Source: JBOHPP01 sp050731755 (GTDB lineage: Bacteria > Methylomirabilota > Methylomirabilia > Rokubacteriales > CSP1-6). Taken from it: 39,039 bases of DNA. This document shows, one piece after another, positions 1 through 7,775 of this stretch. Made by a program: the position numbers and the translations under genes. Under the pieces are notes generated by a model. That model did no database searches. It saw only the letters and a list, made by a program, of their open reading frames with translations, and had not been told where the DNA came from. Positions within the stretch are counted from its first letter, which is position 1. Every line of letters starts with the position of its first letter. The stretch spans positions 1 through 39,039 of the forward strand of contig JBOHPP010000181.1 in the NCBI GenBank assembly GCA_050731755.1, read 5' to 3'.

Positions 1-1087
1 GCCCCCAGGCGGCCATGGAGCCGGCCATCGCGAAGAGCACGCCGACCAGCGTGCCGGCCTGCTCGCGGCCGAAGAAATCTCCCACGATCGCCGTGAACAG
101 CGTTGAGACGGCGCCGTAGGAGTAGCCAAAGGCGAACGCGGTGGCGTAGAGCGGGCCGGGACTCTGCACAGCCGCGAACCCAACGAAGGCGGCGGCTTGC
201 AGCGCCATCGCCACCGCCACCGTCGCCCGCCGGCCGATCCGGTCCGATACGGCGCCCATGGCCAGCCGGCCGGCAACCGCACCCACGCCGAGCGCACTGA
301 GGACGGACGCCGCGACCAGCGGTGTCAAACCGAGGTCCCGGCCAAAGCGAACGATGTGAACGAGCGGGATGAAGACCGGGATCCACGTCGCCGAAAACGC
401 GGCGCCCAGGAGCCAGAACGCCGGCGTGCGAGCCGCCCGCGACAAGGGCCAGCTCGCATCACCGCCGGCGGCCGTGGCCGGCATCGGTCGGTCGGCGCCA
501 TCGGGGTGGAGCCCGAGGCTCTCGGGATCGCGGCGCATGACGAGGGCGATCAGGTTGACGAGCAGCAGCACGCCGACGCCGAATACGACGTAGGCCGCGC
601 GCCAGCCGACCGCATCGACGAGGGCCTGGGCGAGGGGCGGCAGGACCACGGTGCCCGCGCTGGCGCCGCTCGAGGCGATCCCCACGGCGAGTCCTCGCCG
701 GCGCACGAACCACTTCACCACGGTGGCGTTGCAGGGGACATAGGCGGTGCCCATCCCCATCGCCGCCACCACCCCGTAGAGGAGGTACGGTTCCCACAAC
801 CGGCTCACCACCGCCATGCCGGCCAGCGCGAAGCCGAGGAAGCAGCCGCCGGCGGCGATGACGCGCCGGGGGCCCCAGAGATCGGTGAGGCGGCCGGCCG
901 GGAAGCCGAACACGCAGTACGCGAACGCGTAGAGCGAGAAGGCCCCGGCCAGGCCGGCCCGACTCCAGTGAAACTCGTCGAGCAGCGCGGCGAAGAACAC
1001 CCCGAACGCGTACTGAGCGCCATAGGCCACGAACAGCACGACGAAGGCGCCGGCGACGACGACCCACCCGTAGAAGAGCTGGGCCAC
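1..1087 (-). CDS. MFS transporter, 3' end cut by window edge
   Basis: Reading the minus strand from a GTG at 1087 gives a polytopic membrane protein of about 362 residues that is still open at base 1, so the last helix or so is missing. It begins VAQLFYGWVVVAGAFVV and has alternating hydrophobic helices. A GRLTDLWGPRRV loop between TM2 and TM3 matches the major facilitator DxxGxR signature, and GRLAMGAVSDRIGRR repeats it in the second half. The general look, with an N-terminal YGWVVVAGAF helix, resembles the oxalate/formate-antiporter or monocarboxylate branch of MFS. The substrate cannot be read from sequence. The start lies 2 bases past the uvrA stop, so the two are probably co-transcribed. 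The call of MFS is firm; the substrate class is a guess. Confidence 0.85.
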   Translation of the reverse strand, partial: MAQLFYGWVVVAGAFVVLFVAYGAQYAFGVFFAALLDEFHWSRAGLAGAFSLYAFAYCVFGFPAGRLTDLWGPRRVIAAGGCFLGFALAGMAVVSRLWEPYLLYGVVAAMGMGTAYVPCNATVVKWFVRRRGLAVGIASSGASAGTVVLPPLAQALVDAVGWRAAYVVFGVGVLLLVNLIALVMRRDPESLGLHPDGADRPMPATAAGGDASWPLSRAARTPAFWLLGAAFSATWIPVFIPLVHIVRFGRDLGLTPLVAASVLSALGVGAVAGRLAMGAVSDRIGRRATVAVAMALQAAAFVGFAAVQSPGPLYATAFAFGYSYGAVSTLFTAIVGDFFGREQAGTLVGVLFAMAGSMAAWG

Positions 1088-1089
1088 GC

Positions 1090-3888
1090 TCAGGCGCGGC
1101 CGTTCTTGCCGTTGAGCTTCGGCAGGACCTCGGCGAGGAACTTGCCCGTGTAGGATGCGGGCGTCTGGGCGACCGCCTCCGGCGTTCCCTCGGCGACGAT
1201 CTCGCCACCCTCGTCGCCGCCTTCGGGACCGAGGTCGACCACCCAGTCGGCCGACTTGATGACGTCGAGATGATGCTCCACCACCAGCACCGTGTTGCCG
1301 GCGTCGACCAGGCGTCCGAGCACGCCGAGCAGCCGCTTGACGTCGTCGAGGTGCAGGCCCGTGGTCGGTTCGTCGAGGACGTACAACATATCGCTCGTGG
1401 CCCGCGTCCCCAGCTCGGCGGCGATCTTGAGCCGTTGAGCCTCGCCACCGGAGAGCGTCGTGGCCGGCTGCCCCAGCCGGAGGTAGCCCAGGCCGACCTC
1501 GCCCAACACGCGCAGGCGACGGGCCAGCGCCGGCTGGGCGGTGAAGAACTCGACCGCCTCGTCGACGGTCATCTCCAGCACCTGGCTCACGTTCCGGCCG
1601 TGGTAGCGGACGCTCAGCACCTCGGACCGGTAGCGCCGGCCCTCGCACTCCTGGCAGGTGACGTAGACATTCTCGAAGAAGTACATCTCGAGCTTTTCGA
1701 AGCCGTCGCCCTGGCACTTCTCGCAGCGCCCGCCGGGCACGTTGAAGGAGAAGGCGCCGGCCTCGAGGCCCAGCGCCTTGGCCCGCGCTTGCGTCGCGTA
1801 GAGCTTGCGGATCTCGTCGAAGGCTTTCACGTAGGTGATCGGATTGGAGCGCGGCGTGCGCCCGATGGGCTCCTGGTCGATGAGACGGACGCCCTTGAGG
1901 TACTCCAAGCCCGTGAGGCTCTCGTGGGCGCCTGGGGAAGCAAAGTCCGTCTTGAAGGCCCGGGCGACGGCCCGGTAGAGCGTGTCGTGGACGAGCGTGG
2001 ACTTGCCGGAGCCGGACACACCGCTGACCACGGTCAGCGTGCCCAGAGGCACGCGCAGGGTCACGTTTTTGAGGTTGTGCTCGCGGGCGCCGATCAACAC
2101 GAGATGGCGTCGGGCCGGCCGGCGAATCAGCGGCACCGGGATCGTTTCACGCCCGGTGAGGTAGCGCGCGGTGAGCGAGTGGGTGGCCTTGAGGAACTCC
2201 GTCCGGGGGCCGCTGAACACCACCTCGCCCCCGCGCTCGCCTGAGCCGGGCCCCAGCTCGACGAGGTGGTCGGCCGCGTCCATGAATGCTCGGTCGTGCT
2301 CCACCACGATCACCGTGTTGCCGGCCTGGGCCAGCTCCCGGCAGAGCTCGGTCAGCCGGGCGGTGTCCCGGACGTGCAGGCCGATGGACGGCTCGTCCAG
2401 GACGTACAGCGTGCCCACGAGCTGCGAGCCGAGCTGGTTGGCCAGGTTGATCCGTTGCGCCTCGCCGCCGGCCAGCGTCCGGGTCTGGCGCGCCAGGGTG
2501 AGGTAGCCGAGCCCGACCCGGAGCAGGAACGTGAGCTTCGCGGTGAGCTGCTTCAAGATCTCACGAGCCACGTTGGTCTCCCAGGCCGAGAGGCGCAGCC
2601 CGGCCAGCACGCGGGCCGCTTGCTCGATGGTGAGCCCGGTGAAGTCGGCGATGGTGAGACCGGCGACCCGCACGGCGAGCGCCACCGGCTTGAGGCGGGC
2701 GCCGCGACAGCTGGGGCAGGGTGACTGGCTCCGATAACGCGAGAGGAAGACGCGCACGTGAAGCTTGTAGCGGTAGGACTCGACCTCTTCGAAGAACCCC
2801 TGGATGCCGGGGAAGCGGCCGTCGCCTTCGTAGACGAGGCGGCGCTCGGCGGCGGTGAGCGCGCCATAGGGTTTGCTGATGTCCAGCCGTAGGCGGGGGG
2901 CGGCCTTGAGGAGGCGACGCTGGTACGAGCGCCCCGAGGGATAGGTCCACGGCTCGACGGCGCCGTCGGCCAAGCTGCGGGTCGGGTCGGGTACCACCAG
3001 CGTCTCGTCGTACTTCAGGACGTTGCCGAAGCCCTTGCACTCCGGGCAGGCCCCGAGCGGATGGTTGAACGAGAAGAGGAGCGGCTGCGCGCGCTCCAGG
3101 GCCAGGCTGCAGCGCGGGCACGTGAGGTCCTCGGCGAAGGCGAGCCGGCCGTGGCCGACGACGTCCACTTCCAGGCGCCCGCTGCCCTCGCGCAGGGCCG
3201 TCTCGACGGACTCGGTGAGGCGACGCCGCTGAGCTGGCTCCAGTGTCACGCGGTCGAGGACGACCACCACCTCGCGCGTCGTCTCCAGACCGCTCGGGGG
3301 CGGGGCGGAGAGATCCAGGACCTCATCGCCGACACGGATCCGCGCGAAGCCCCGCCGGGTGAGGGCGGCCCACACTTCGGTCGGGGCGACGCCGGCCGGC
3401 AGCGGCAGGCGGAAGCCGACGAGCGCGCGGGCCCCCGCGGGCTGGGTCAGGAGCGCGTCGACGATCGACTCGGGGGCATGCGACGCGGCTTCCACGCCGC
3501 AGGCTGGGCAGTGCACCCGGCCGATCTTGGCGTAGAGCAGCCGGAGATAGTCGTAGACCTCGGTGGCGGTGCCCACCGTGGAGCGCGCCGTGCGAACCGG
3601 GTTCTTCTGCTCGAGCGCGACGGCCGGACGGATCTGCTCGATACGGTCCACGTCGGGACGGTCCACCCGATCGAGGAACATTCGCGCGTAGGTGCTGAGA
3701 GATTCGATGTACCGCCACTGGCCCTCGGCGAAGATCGTGTCGAAGGCCAGCGAGGACTTGCCGGAACCACTGACGCCGGTGACCACGGTGAGCCGGTCGT
3801 GGGGGATCTCTAGCGTGATGTTTTTCAGATTGTTCTGGCGGGCTCCCTCGATCCGGAGTCCCAGGGGACGCGGCGTCCGGCGGGTCAT
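1090..3888 (-). CDS. uvrA: UvrA-family excinuclease ABC subunit A
   Basis: A 932-residue UvrA protein, the DNA damage-recognition ATPase of nucleotide excision repair, close to the usual length of about 940. Two ABC modules are visible: Walker A GVSGSGKSSL near residue 40 and GVSGSGKSTL near 625. Signatures are TLAGGEAQR near 475 and TLSGGEAQR near 810, with Walker B VLDEPSIGLH and VLDEPTTGLH. Zinc modules are CPRC...CPEC near 262-290 and CEKC...CQEC in the second half. The region before the first zinc module (about 115-260) is present, so a UvrB-binding domain is likely. The first signature has Ala where LSGGEAQR is usual, and the downstream NLANQLGS stretch differs from typical housekeeping UvrA, so a UvrA paralogue cannot be excluded. 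A TAACAT hexamer 12 nt before the ATG may be its -10 element. Confidence 0.95.
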   Translation of the reverse strand: MTRRTPRPLGLRIEGARQNNLKNITLEIPHDRLTVVTGVSGSGKSSLAFDTIFAEGQWRYIESLSTYARMFLDRVDRPDVDRIEQIRPAVALEQKNPVRTARSTVGTATEVYDYLRLLYAKIGRVHCPACGVEAASHAPESIVDALLTQPAGARALVGFRLPLPAGVAPTEVWAALTRRGFARIRVGDEVLDLSAPPPSGLETTREVVVVLDRVTLEPAQRRRLTESVETALREGSGRLEVDVVGHGRLAFAEDLTCPRCSLALERAQPLLFSFNHPLGACPECKGFGNVLKYDETLVVPDPTRSLADGAVEPWTYPSGRSYQRRLLKAAPRLRLDISKPYGALTAAERRLVYEGDGRFPGIQGFFEEVESYRYKLHVRVFLSRYRSQSPCPSCRGARLKPVALAVRVAGLTIADFTGLTIEQAARVLAGLRLSAWETNVAREILKQLTAKLTFLLRVGLGYLTLARQTRTLAGGEAQRINLANQLGSQLVGTLYVLDEPSIGLHVRDTARLTELCRELAQAGNTVIVVEHDRAFMDAADHLVELGPGSGERGGEVVFSGPRTEFLKATHSLTARYLTGRETIPVPLIRRPARRHLVLIGAREHNLKNVTLRVPLGTLTVVSGVSGSGKSTLVHDTLYRAVARAFKTDFASPGAHESLTGLEYLKGVRLIDQEPIGRTPRSNPITYVKAFDEIRKLYATQARAKALGLEAGAFSFNVPGGRCEKCQGDGFEKLEMYFFENVYVTCQECEGRRYRSEVLSVRYHGRNVSQVLEMTVDEAVEFFTAQPALARRLRVLGEVGLGYLRLGQPATTLSGGEAQRLKIAAELGTRATSDMLYVLDEPTTGLHLDDVKRLLGVLGRLVDAGNTVLVVEHHLDVIKSADWVVDLGPEGGDEGGEIVAEGTPEAVAQTPASYTGKFLAEVLPKLNGKNGRA

Positions 3889-3984
3889 CCTGAGGTCGAT
3901 ATGTTACCGGAACCAGCAGCGCCGCGCATCTCGTCACTGGCGTTTCGCGGCGTGCCGGGGTTTGCCGGTCTGCCGAACCCGGGA

Positions 3985-3993
3985 TGCTATGAT
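3985..3993 (+). promoter_or_regulatory. Extended -10 promoter, near-leaderless start
   Basis: TG-C-TATGAT sits 8 nt before the ATG at 4002. TATGAT matches the sigma-70 -10 box at 5 of 6 positions and TGn is the extended -10 element. The transcript would begin about 2 nt before the start codon, and no Shine-Dalgarno sequence is present, so the mRNA is probably leaderless. No convincing -35 is visible. Confidence 0.5.
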
Positions 3994-4001
3994 GACGCCA
4001 C

Positions 4002-5360
4002 ATGCACGCTCGCATCCACGTGCTGGTGGTGGACGATGATCCCGAGGTGCGCGCCCTCCTGAACCGTGTGCTCACCAAGAGCGGTTTCGTCATCGGCGAA
4101 GCGGTGTCCGGCTCCGAGGGCATGGCCATGCTGGGCAAGCAAGAGTTCGACGTGGCCCTCGTCGACGTGAAGCTCCCCGACGCCTCGGGCCTGGATATCC
4201 TGCGCTGGGCCCGGGAGGCCGAGACCGACACCGAGTTCATCGTGCTCACCGGCAACGCGGACGTGGAAACGGCCGTGGAGGCGATGCGGCTCGGCGCCTA
4301 CGATTTCCTGGGCAAGCCGTGGCGCAACGCCGAGCTGGTGGAGGTCATCGGCAAAGCGGCCGAGAAGAAGACGCTGCGCCGGGAGAACTCCGCGCTGAAG
4401 GAGGTCATGACCCGGCGCGACGGGCTGCCCCAGATCGTGGGAGCGACGTCGGAGATCCAGGAGCTGCTGTCCATCATCGGGCGGGTGGCGCAAAGCGACA
4501 GCCCCATTCTCATCCTCGGCGAGAGCGGGACCGGCAAGGAGCTGGTGGCCAGGACCATCCACCTCCAGAGCCGCCGGGCGGGCCGGCCCTTCGTGTCGAT
4601 CAACTGCGGCGCCTTCCCCGACACCCTGCTGGAGACGGAGCTGTTCGGCCACAAGCGGGGCGCGTTCAGCGGCGCCGTCGCCTCCCGGGTGGGTCTCTTC
4701 GAGGCGGCCGACGGCGGGACGCTGTTCCTGGATGAGATCGGTGAGATGTCGCCGGCGATGCAGGTGCGCCTGCTTCGCGTGCTGGATTCCGGCGAGGTCC
4801 GTCGCGTGGGCGAGGAGCGGGCCTTCCACGTCGACGTACGCATCCTCGCCGCCACCAACAAGGACCTGAGCCGCGAAGCGACCGAAAGCCGCTTCCGGTG
4901 GGACCTCTATTATCGGGTGAGCACCATCAGCGTGCCCGTACCGCCGCTCCGCCAGCGCCGGGCCGACATCCCGCTTCTGGTCCAGCACTTCGCCGGCGCC
5001 AACACCCGGGGCGGGCGCGCGTTGCGCTTCGCGCCGGAAGCCCTCGAGCGGCTCATGACCTACCCGTGGCCCGGCAACATCCGTGAGCTCCGGAACTTGA
5101 TTGAGCGCCTGCTGATCCTCCACGAGACGGACGAGGTGCGCGCCGGCGACCTGCCCGCCGAACTGGGTGTGCCGGCGCGGGTCGCGGCGGAGCCGAACGA
5201 GACGGCCCTCGTCACGCTCCAGGAGATGGAGCGCCGACACGTCGACCGGGTGCTCAAAGCGACGGGCTGGAACAAGGCGCAAGCCGCCCGCGTGCTCGAC
5301 GTCGACATCAAGACGTTGAACAAGAAGATCCGCGACTTCAGCCTGGTCCGGTCTGCCTAA
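4002..5360 (+). CDS. NtrC-family sigma-54-dependent response regulator (GAFSGA variant)
   Basis: A 452-residue enhancer-binding protein. An N-terminal receiver (about 5-120) has the acidic pocket DDD at 11-13, phospho-acceptor Asp55 (LVDVKLPD), Thr83 and Lys105. The central AAA+ domain (about 145-370) carries Walker A GESGTGKE, Walker B GGTLFLDEIGEM and arginine-finger context. A C-terminal Fis-type helix-turn-helix follows (KATGWNKAQAARVLDVD). The sigma-54-contacting loop reads GAFSGA instead of GAFTGA, a conservative Thr-to-Ser change. The protein should activate sigma-54 promoters when phosphorylated. Its partner kinase is not in the window. A good -24/-12 promoter and a dyad lie immediately downstream, so the adjacent small-protein operon is the likely target (inference). 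Confidence 0.93.
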   Translation: MHARIHVLVVDDDPEVRALLNRVLTKSGFVIGEAVSGSEGMAMLGKQEFDVALVDVKLPDASGLDILRWAREAETDTEFIVLTGNADVETAVEAMRLGAYDFLGKPWRNAELVEVIGKAAEKKTLRRENSALKEVMTRRDGLPQIVGATSEIQELLSIIGRVAQSDSPILILGESGTGKELVARTIHLQSRRAGRPFVSINCGAFPDTLLETELFGHKRGAFSGAVASRVGLFEAADGGTLFLDEIGEMSPAMQVRLLRVLDSGEVRRVGEERAFHVDVRILAATNKDLSREATESRFRWDLYYRVSTISVPVPPLRQRRADIPLLVQHFAGANTRGGRALRFAPEALERLMTYPWPGNIRELRNLIERLLILHETDEVRAGDLPAELGVPARVAAEPNETALVTLQEMERRHVDRVLKATGWNKAQAARVLDVDIKTLNKKIRDFSLVRSA

Positions 5361-5367
5361 ACGGCAC

Positions 5368-5398
5368 GGAGAAACTCCCTCCCCCAGGGATACTCTCC
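5368..5398 (+). promoter_or_regulatory. Compound dyad, candidate enhancer site or terminator
   Basis: A perfect two-tier inverted repeat: outer arms GGAGA (5368-5372) and TCTCC (5394-5398), inner arms TCCCT (5376-5380) and AGGGA (5386-5390), with a CCCCC centre. It lies 67-97 bp upstream of the -24 box at 5465, a normal distance for an NtrC-type activator site. It has no T-run, which argues against a simple terminator for the regulator gene, but that role is not excluded. Confidence 0.5.
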
Positions 5399-5463
5399 TT
5401 TAGAGACGATAGTTTACCTTCCTGCAACCGTCGCAAAATCCCCGAGTTAGCGAGCGCTGGGTG

Positions 5464-5478
5464 TGGCACTTCTGTTGC
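5464..5478 (+). promoter_or_regulatory. Sigma-54 (-24/-12) promoter
   Basis: TGGCAC-N5-TTGC, with GG at 5465-5466 and GC at 5477-5478 and exactly 10 bases between them, the diagnostic RpoN spacing. Transcription should start near 5490. The ATG at 5497 would then have a leader of only about 7 nt. The AGGAA at 5481-5485 that looks like its ribosome site lies between the -12 box and the expected start, so either translation starts a little downstream or the message is nearly leaderless. Confidence 0.75.
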
Positions 5479-5496
5479 CTAGGAACTTCATCAGCT

Positions 5497-5907
5497 ATGA
5501 ACGTGACCGACGCGAATTCGCTCCAGACGCAACTCGATTTGCCGCGTCAGACGCTCAAGCCCCGCGCCTCGGGCCTTGCCCTCTGGCGGCCCGACATCGT
5601 ACTCGCGAAGCGGGGCGCCCTCGACGCTGCGCACCGGGTGGTGCTCGCCGAGCCCGCCCTGCGCCCCGAGGCGGTCCGCGCCCACATCGACGCCACGCGC
5701 TCGGTGCTGGCCTCGATCGCCGAGGCCCGCCACGCGCTGGGAGACCACGCCGCGGCCGTGGAAGCCGGGGTGCAGGCTGGCGCATCGGAGCGGGAGCGAG
5801 TGGCCGCCGTGGTCGAGGCGTACCGGATCCAGGGAGCGCTCGACGAGGTGCTGCAACGCACGCTGCGGCGGGCGGGCGCGCTCCTCGACGAGCAGGGGCT
5901 GCGATGA
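5497..5907 (+). CDS. Unknown helical protein, first gene of sigma-54 operon
   Basis: A 136-residue protein with no recognised family. It begins MNVTDANSLQTQLDL, has no cysteine, and from about residue 45 is Ala/Glu/Arg-rich and probably alpha-helical (AHIDATRSVLASIAEARHAL, then ERERVAAVVEAYR). No signal peptide or membrane segment is visible. It directly follows a -24/-12 promoter and its stop overlaps the next start (ATGA at 5904), so it heads a three-gene operon ending in a receiver protein. A role in the signalling pathway of the adjacent activator is inferred only from position. A GTG at 5461 in the same frame overlaps the promoter and is unlikely to be the start. Confidence 0.7.
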   Translation: MNVTDANSLQTQLDLPRQTLKPRASGLALWRPDIVLAKRGALDAAHRVVLAEPALRPEAVRAHIDATRSVLASIAEARHALGDHAAAVEAGVQAGASERERVAAVVEAYRIQGALDEVLQRTLRRAGALLDEQGLR

Positions 5908-6194
5908 ACGTCTACTATCTGCCGACGCGGATCCCCAGCGGGCCCGAGCCCATCGTTTCCGAGTGGCCCAGTTTCCCCACGCGCCTGCGCAACGCATGGT
6001 GGCGGGTGCGGCTGGCCATGGTCGAGGTCCGCGGCATTCTCCGGTCGCGGCCGCGCTACATGGGAGGCGTCCTCGCCTACGAGCCCCTGGCCGAAGACGA
6101 GCCGCTCGTCCCGACGCGGCGCCCGTCCCGGCCGGCCACCGTCATCGAACTCGAGGCGGCTCGCCGTCGCCTGCGGCGGGACAGCCAATCTTGA
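5904..6194 (+). CDS. Unknown 96-residue basic protein
   Basis: The ATG overlaps the previous stop (ATGA), which implies translational coupling. The product begins MNVYYLPTRIPSGPEP and contains a Trp/Arg-rich stretch (NAWWRVRLAMVEVRGILRSR), an acidic middle (YEPLAEDEPL) and an Arg-rich C-terminus (ELEAARRRLRRDSQS). There is no signal peptide and no clear transmembrane helix. I recognise no family. It sits between another unknown and a receiver-only response regulator under the same sigma-54 promoter. Confidence 0.65.
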   Translation: MNVYYLPTRIPSGPEPIVSEWPSFPTRLRNAWWRVRLAMVEVRGILRSRPRYMGGVLAYEPLAEDEPLVPTRRPSRPATVIELEAARRRLRRDSQS

Positions 6195-6202
6195 GCCCGG
6201 TC

Positions 6203-6556
6203 ATGAGCCGCCCGCGGGTCCTGGTCGTCGAAGACGAGGTCGAGGTGCAGAACGTCGTCGGCGAGGTGCTCGCCGAAGAGGGCTACGACGTGGACGCCGT
6301 GGGCACCGGTGAAGCCGCCCTGGAGGCCGTCGCCCTCCGCCCCTATGACGTCGTCATCTCCGATCTCCGCCTGCCCGGCGTGGGCGGGCAGACCCTGGTG
6401 AAGGAGATCATCCATCGCTGGCCGCGTCTGGCCAAGCGCATCATCCTCCTCACCGGCGAACCAGGCGAGGCGCGTGACTCGCTCCCGGTCATCCACAAGC
6501 CCTTTCAGCTCACCGACATCGTCGAGGCCGTCGAGGCCCGCATCTCCGCCGCCTGA
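6203..6556 (+). CDS. Single-domain response regulator (receiver only)
   Basis: A 117-residue stand-alone receiver: acidic pocket EDE at 10-12, phospho-acceptor Asp54 (DVVISDLRLPG), the switch Thr in IILLTGEPG and the conserved Lys in VIHKPF. No output domain follows, so it probably acts as a phospho-relay intermediate or by protein contact, like CheY or Spo0F. The ATG is at 6203; an in-frame TTG at 6191 overlaps the previous stop and would add four residues. It is the last gene of the sigma-54 operon. The gap between beta-3 and beta-5 is short (TGEPGEARDSLPVIHKP), so helix alpha-4 is compressed relative to typical receivers. Confidence 0.88.
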   Translation: MSRPRVLVVEDEVEVQNVVGEVLAEEGYDVDAVGTGEAALEAVALRPYDVVISDLRLPGVGGQTLVKEIIHRWPRLAKRIILLTGEPGEARDSLPVIHKPFQLTDIVEAVEARISAA

Positions 6557-6584
6557 ACCTTCCGCCCGGAGGCCGGCCCACCGG

Positions 6585-6614
6585 TTGACAGCCGCCCCGT
6601 CCGGCCGTTAGAAT
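6585..6614 (+). promoter_or_regulatory. Sigma-70 promoter of perR-rbr operon
   Basis: TTGACA (6585-6590), 18-bp spacer, TAGAAT (6609-6614). The start of transcription is expected near 6621, giving a leader of about 30 nt to the ATG at 6651. The Fur/PerR-like box lies just downstream of that start, where bound repressor would block RNA polymerase. Confidence 0.7.
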
Positions 6615-6628
6615 CCGTCGGCCGCTTT

Positions 6629-6652
6629 TGAGAATCATTCCTAAGTGAGAAT
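6629..6652 (+). promoter_or_regulatory. Fur/PerR-type operator
   Basis: TGAGAAT-C-ATTCCTA (6629-6643) is a 7-1-7 imperfect dyad resembling the Fur/PerR box, and TGAGAAT recurs at 6646-6652, overlapping the first codons of perR. The position suggests autoregulation by the encoded Fur-family repressor, with rubrerythrin in the same regulon. This is a pattern match only. Confidence 0.55.
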
Positions 6653-7160
6653 GACTCCGAACACGTCGCGGTGGAGCTCTGGCCGGGTCGGCGATGCGCT
6701 GCGGGCCCGGGGCTTACGCCTCACCGCGCCCCGGCGGGTCATCCTCGAGGTGGTGCGGGCCACCGATCGGCACCCCTCGGCCCCCGTCGTGTACCGGCGG
6801 GTCCGCCGTCGGCTGCCGGGCGTGAGCCTGGCCACGGTCTACCGCAACCTCAGGATGCTGGCCGCTGAGGGCGTCCTGGCTGAGCGCGCTGATGCGGCCG
6901 GCTTGCGGTTCGACGGCAACACCGCGCCCCACGATCACTTCACCTGCGTGGCCTGCGGGCGCATCTACGATGTGCCACCGCAGGCGAAGGCGGAGGTGCG
7001 TCGGGCCGTGAGCGGCCACCCGGGCTTCGAGGTGCTGGACCACCGCATCGAGTTTTACGGCCGCTGCCCCCGGTGCCGGGGGCGCCGCCGCCCATCACCG
7101 ACCAAGGAGGGATCATGGCGGGCAAGAACCTCAAGGGTAGCAGGAGCTTCGAGAACCTGA
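6651..7160 (+). CDS. perR: Fur-family peroxide/metal repressor, PerR-like
   Basis: A 169-residue Fur-superfamily repressor. The N-terminal winged helix contains RGLRLTAPRRVILEVV and the recognition segment GVSLATVYRNLRML. The metal/dimer domain has RFDGNTAPHDHF, supplying the Asp and His ligands typical of PerR (the H2O2-sensing site), and two CxxC pairs (CVAC, CPRC) that form the structural zinc site. The Asp in RFD and the Asp in IYDV favour PerR over Fur. The C-terminus (from about residue 142) runs 46 nt into the rubrerythrin gene and is probably non-conserved. A GTG at 6645 is an alternative start. Assignment to the PerR subgroup is likely but not certain. Confidence 0.88.
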   Translation: MTPNTSRWSSGRVGDALRARGLRLTAPRRVILEVVRATDRHPSAPVVYRRVRRRLPGVSLATVYRNLRMLAAEGVLAERADAAGLRFDGNTAPHDHFTCVACGRIYDVPPQAKAEVRRAVSGHPGFEVLDHRIEFYGRCPRCRGRRRPSPTKEGSWRARTSRVAGASRT

Positions 7161-7564
7161 AGGAGGCGTTCGCCGGCGAGTCACAGGCCAATCGGCGGTA
7201 TCTCTACTTCGCGCGAGTGGCCGACATCGAGGGGTATCCCGACATCGCCGGGCTCTTCAAGGACACCGCGGACGCCGAGACGGGGCACGCCTTCGGCCAC
7301 CTCGACTTCCTGAAGGACGTCGGGGATCCGGTCACCGGCGTTCCCTTCGGCAAGACGGAGTTGAATCTGAACTCGGCCGTCGAGGGCGAGACCTACGAGT
7401 ACACGCAGATGTACCCGGGGATGGCCAAGACGGCGCGCGAGGAGGGCTACGCAGAGCTGGCGGAGTGGTTCGAGACGCTGGCCAAGGCTGAGAAGTCGCA
7501 TGCCGGGCGGTTCAACAAGGGGTTGAAGCAAGTCGCCGGCAAGGAGCCGGCGGAGGCGATCTAG
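7115..7564 (+). CDS. rbr: Rubrerythrin-like di-iron protein lacking rubredoxin domain
   Basis: A 149-residue ferritin-like four-helix protein. Di-iron ligand motifs are visible: AGESQANRRYLYF, DTADAETGHAFGH (ExxH), EGETYEYTQMYP and LAKAEKSHAGRF (ExxH). The C-terminal rubredoxin CxxC pair of classical rubrerythrin is absent, so this is an erythrin/sulerythrin-type peroxidase that must receive electrons from a separate donor. The downstream Fe-S protein and cytochrome are candidates. The ATG at 7115 is preceded by a strong AAGGAGGG. The gene overlaps the 3' end of perR, which fits a peroxide-stress operon. Confidence 0.92.
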   Translation: MAGKNLKGSRSFENLKEAFAGESQANRRYLYFARVADIEGYPDIAGLFKDTADAETGHAFGHLDFLKDVGDPVTGVPFGKTELNLNSAVEGETYEYTQMYPGMAKTAREEGYAELAEWFETLAKAEKSHAGRFNKGLKQVAGKEPAEAI

Positions 7565-7730
7565 CCGGCGGCGGGATCGCCGACGGGCGGGAGGGCGCTG
7601 CTCGACCACGCAGTCGGCGGCCGTCAGGCCGGCTGCGGCTGGGCTCCACCTCACGCGAACCGGCCGGGCTGTGGGCGGCGGAACGGGTCTCGTCAGCGCC
7701 CTCCCGCCCGTCGGCGATCCCGATGCCGGC
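7564..7730 (+). repeat. Structured dispersed element, copy 1
   Basis: A 37-nt arm (7564-7600) is complementary to 7694-7730 at 35 of 37 positions. The enclosed 93-nt core contains CTCGACCACGCAG (7601-7613), GCGGCTGGGCTCCA (7635-7648) and GGAACGGGTCTCGTC (7680-7694). The same three blocks, with the same 34-nt offset between the first two, occur in copy 2 at 31117-31280, whose closing stem has a different sequence. An inner CCAC (7646-7649)/GTGG (7671-7674) pair can form. The element starts on the last base of the rbr stop codon, so it could also end the upstream transcript or control the downstream genes. I know of no described family that it matches. Confidence 0.8.
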
Positions 7731-7775
7731 TGAGCGCCAAGCCGGCGCCGGCCGGCGCCGCGCGCCTAACCTATC

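Noticed and set aside
3061..3813. A 250-codon plus-strand frame opposite uvrA
   Set aside because: It is the complement of UvrA domain sequence and has no recognisable motif; the uvrA frame explains it fully.
7564..7730. Simple rho-independent terminator after rbr
   Set aside because: The stem encloses a 93-nt core with blocks conserved at a second locus, far larger and more specific than a terminator, though it might also terminate.
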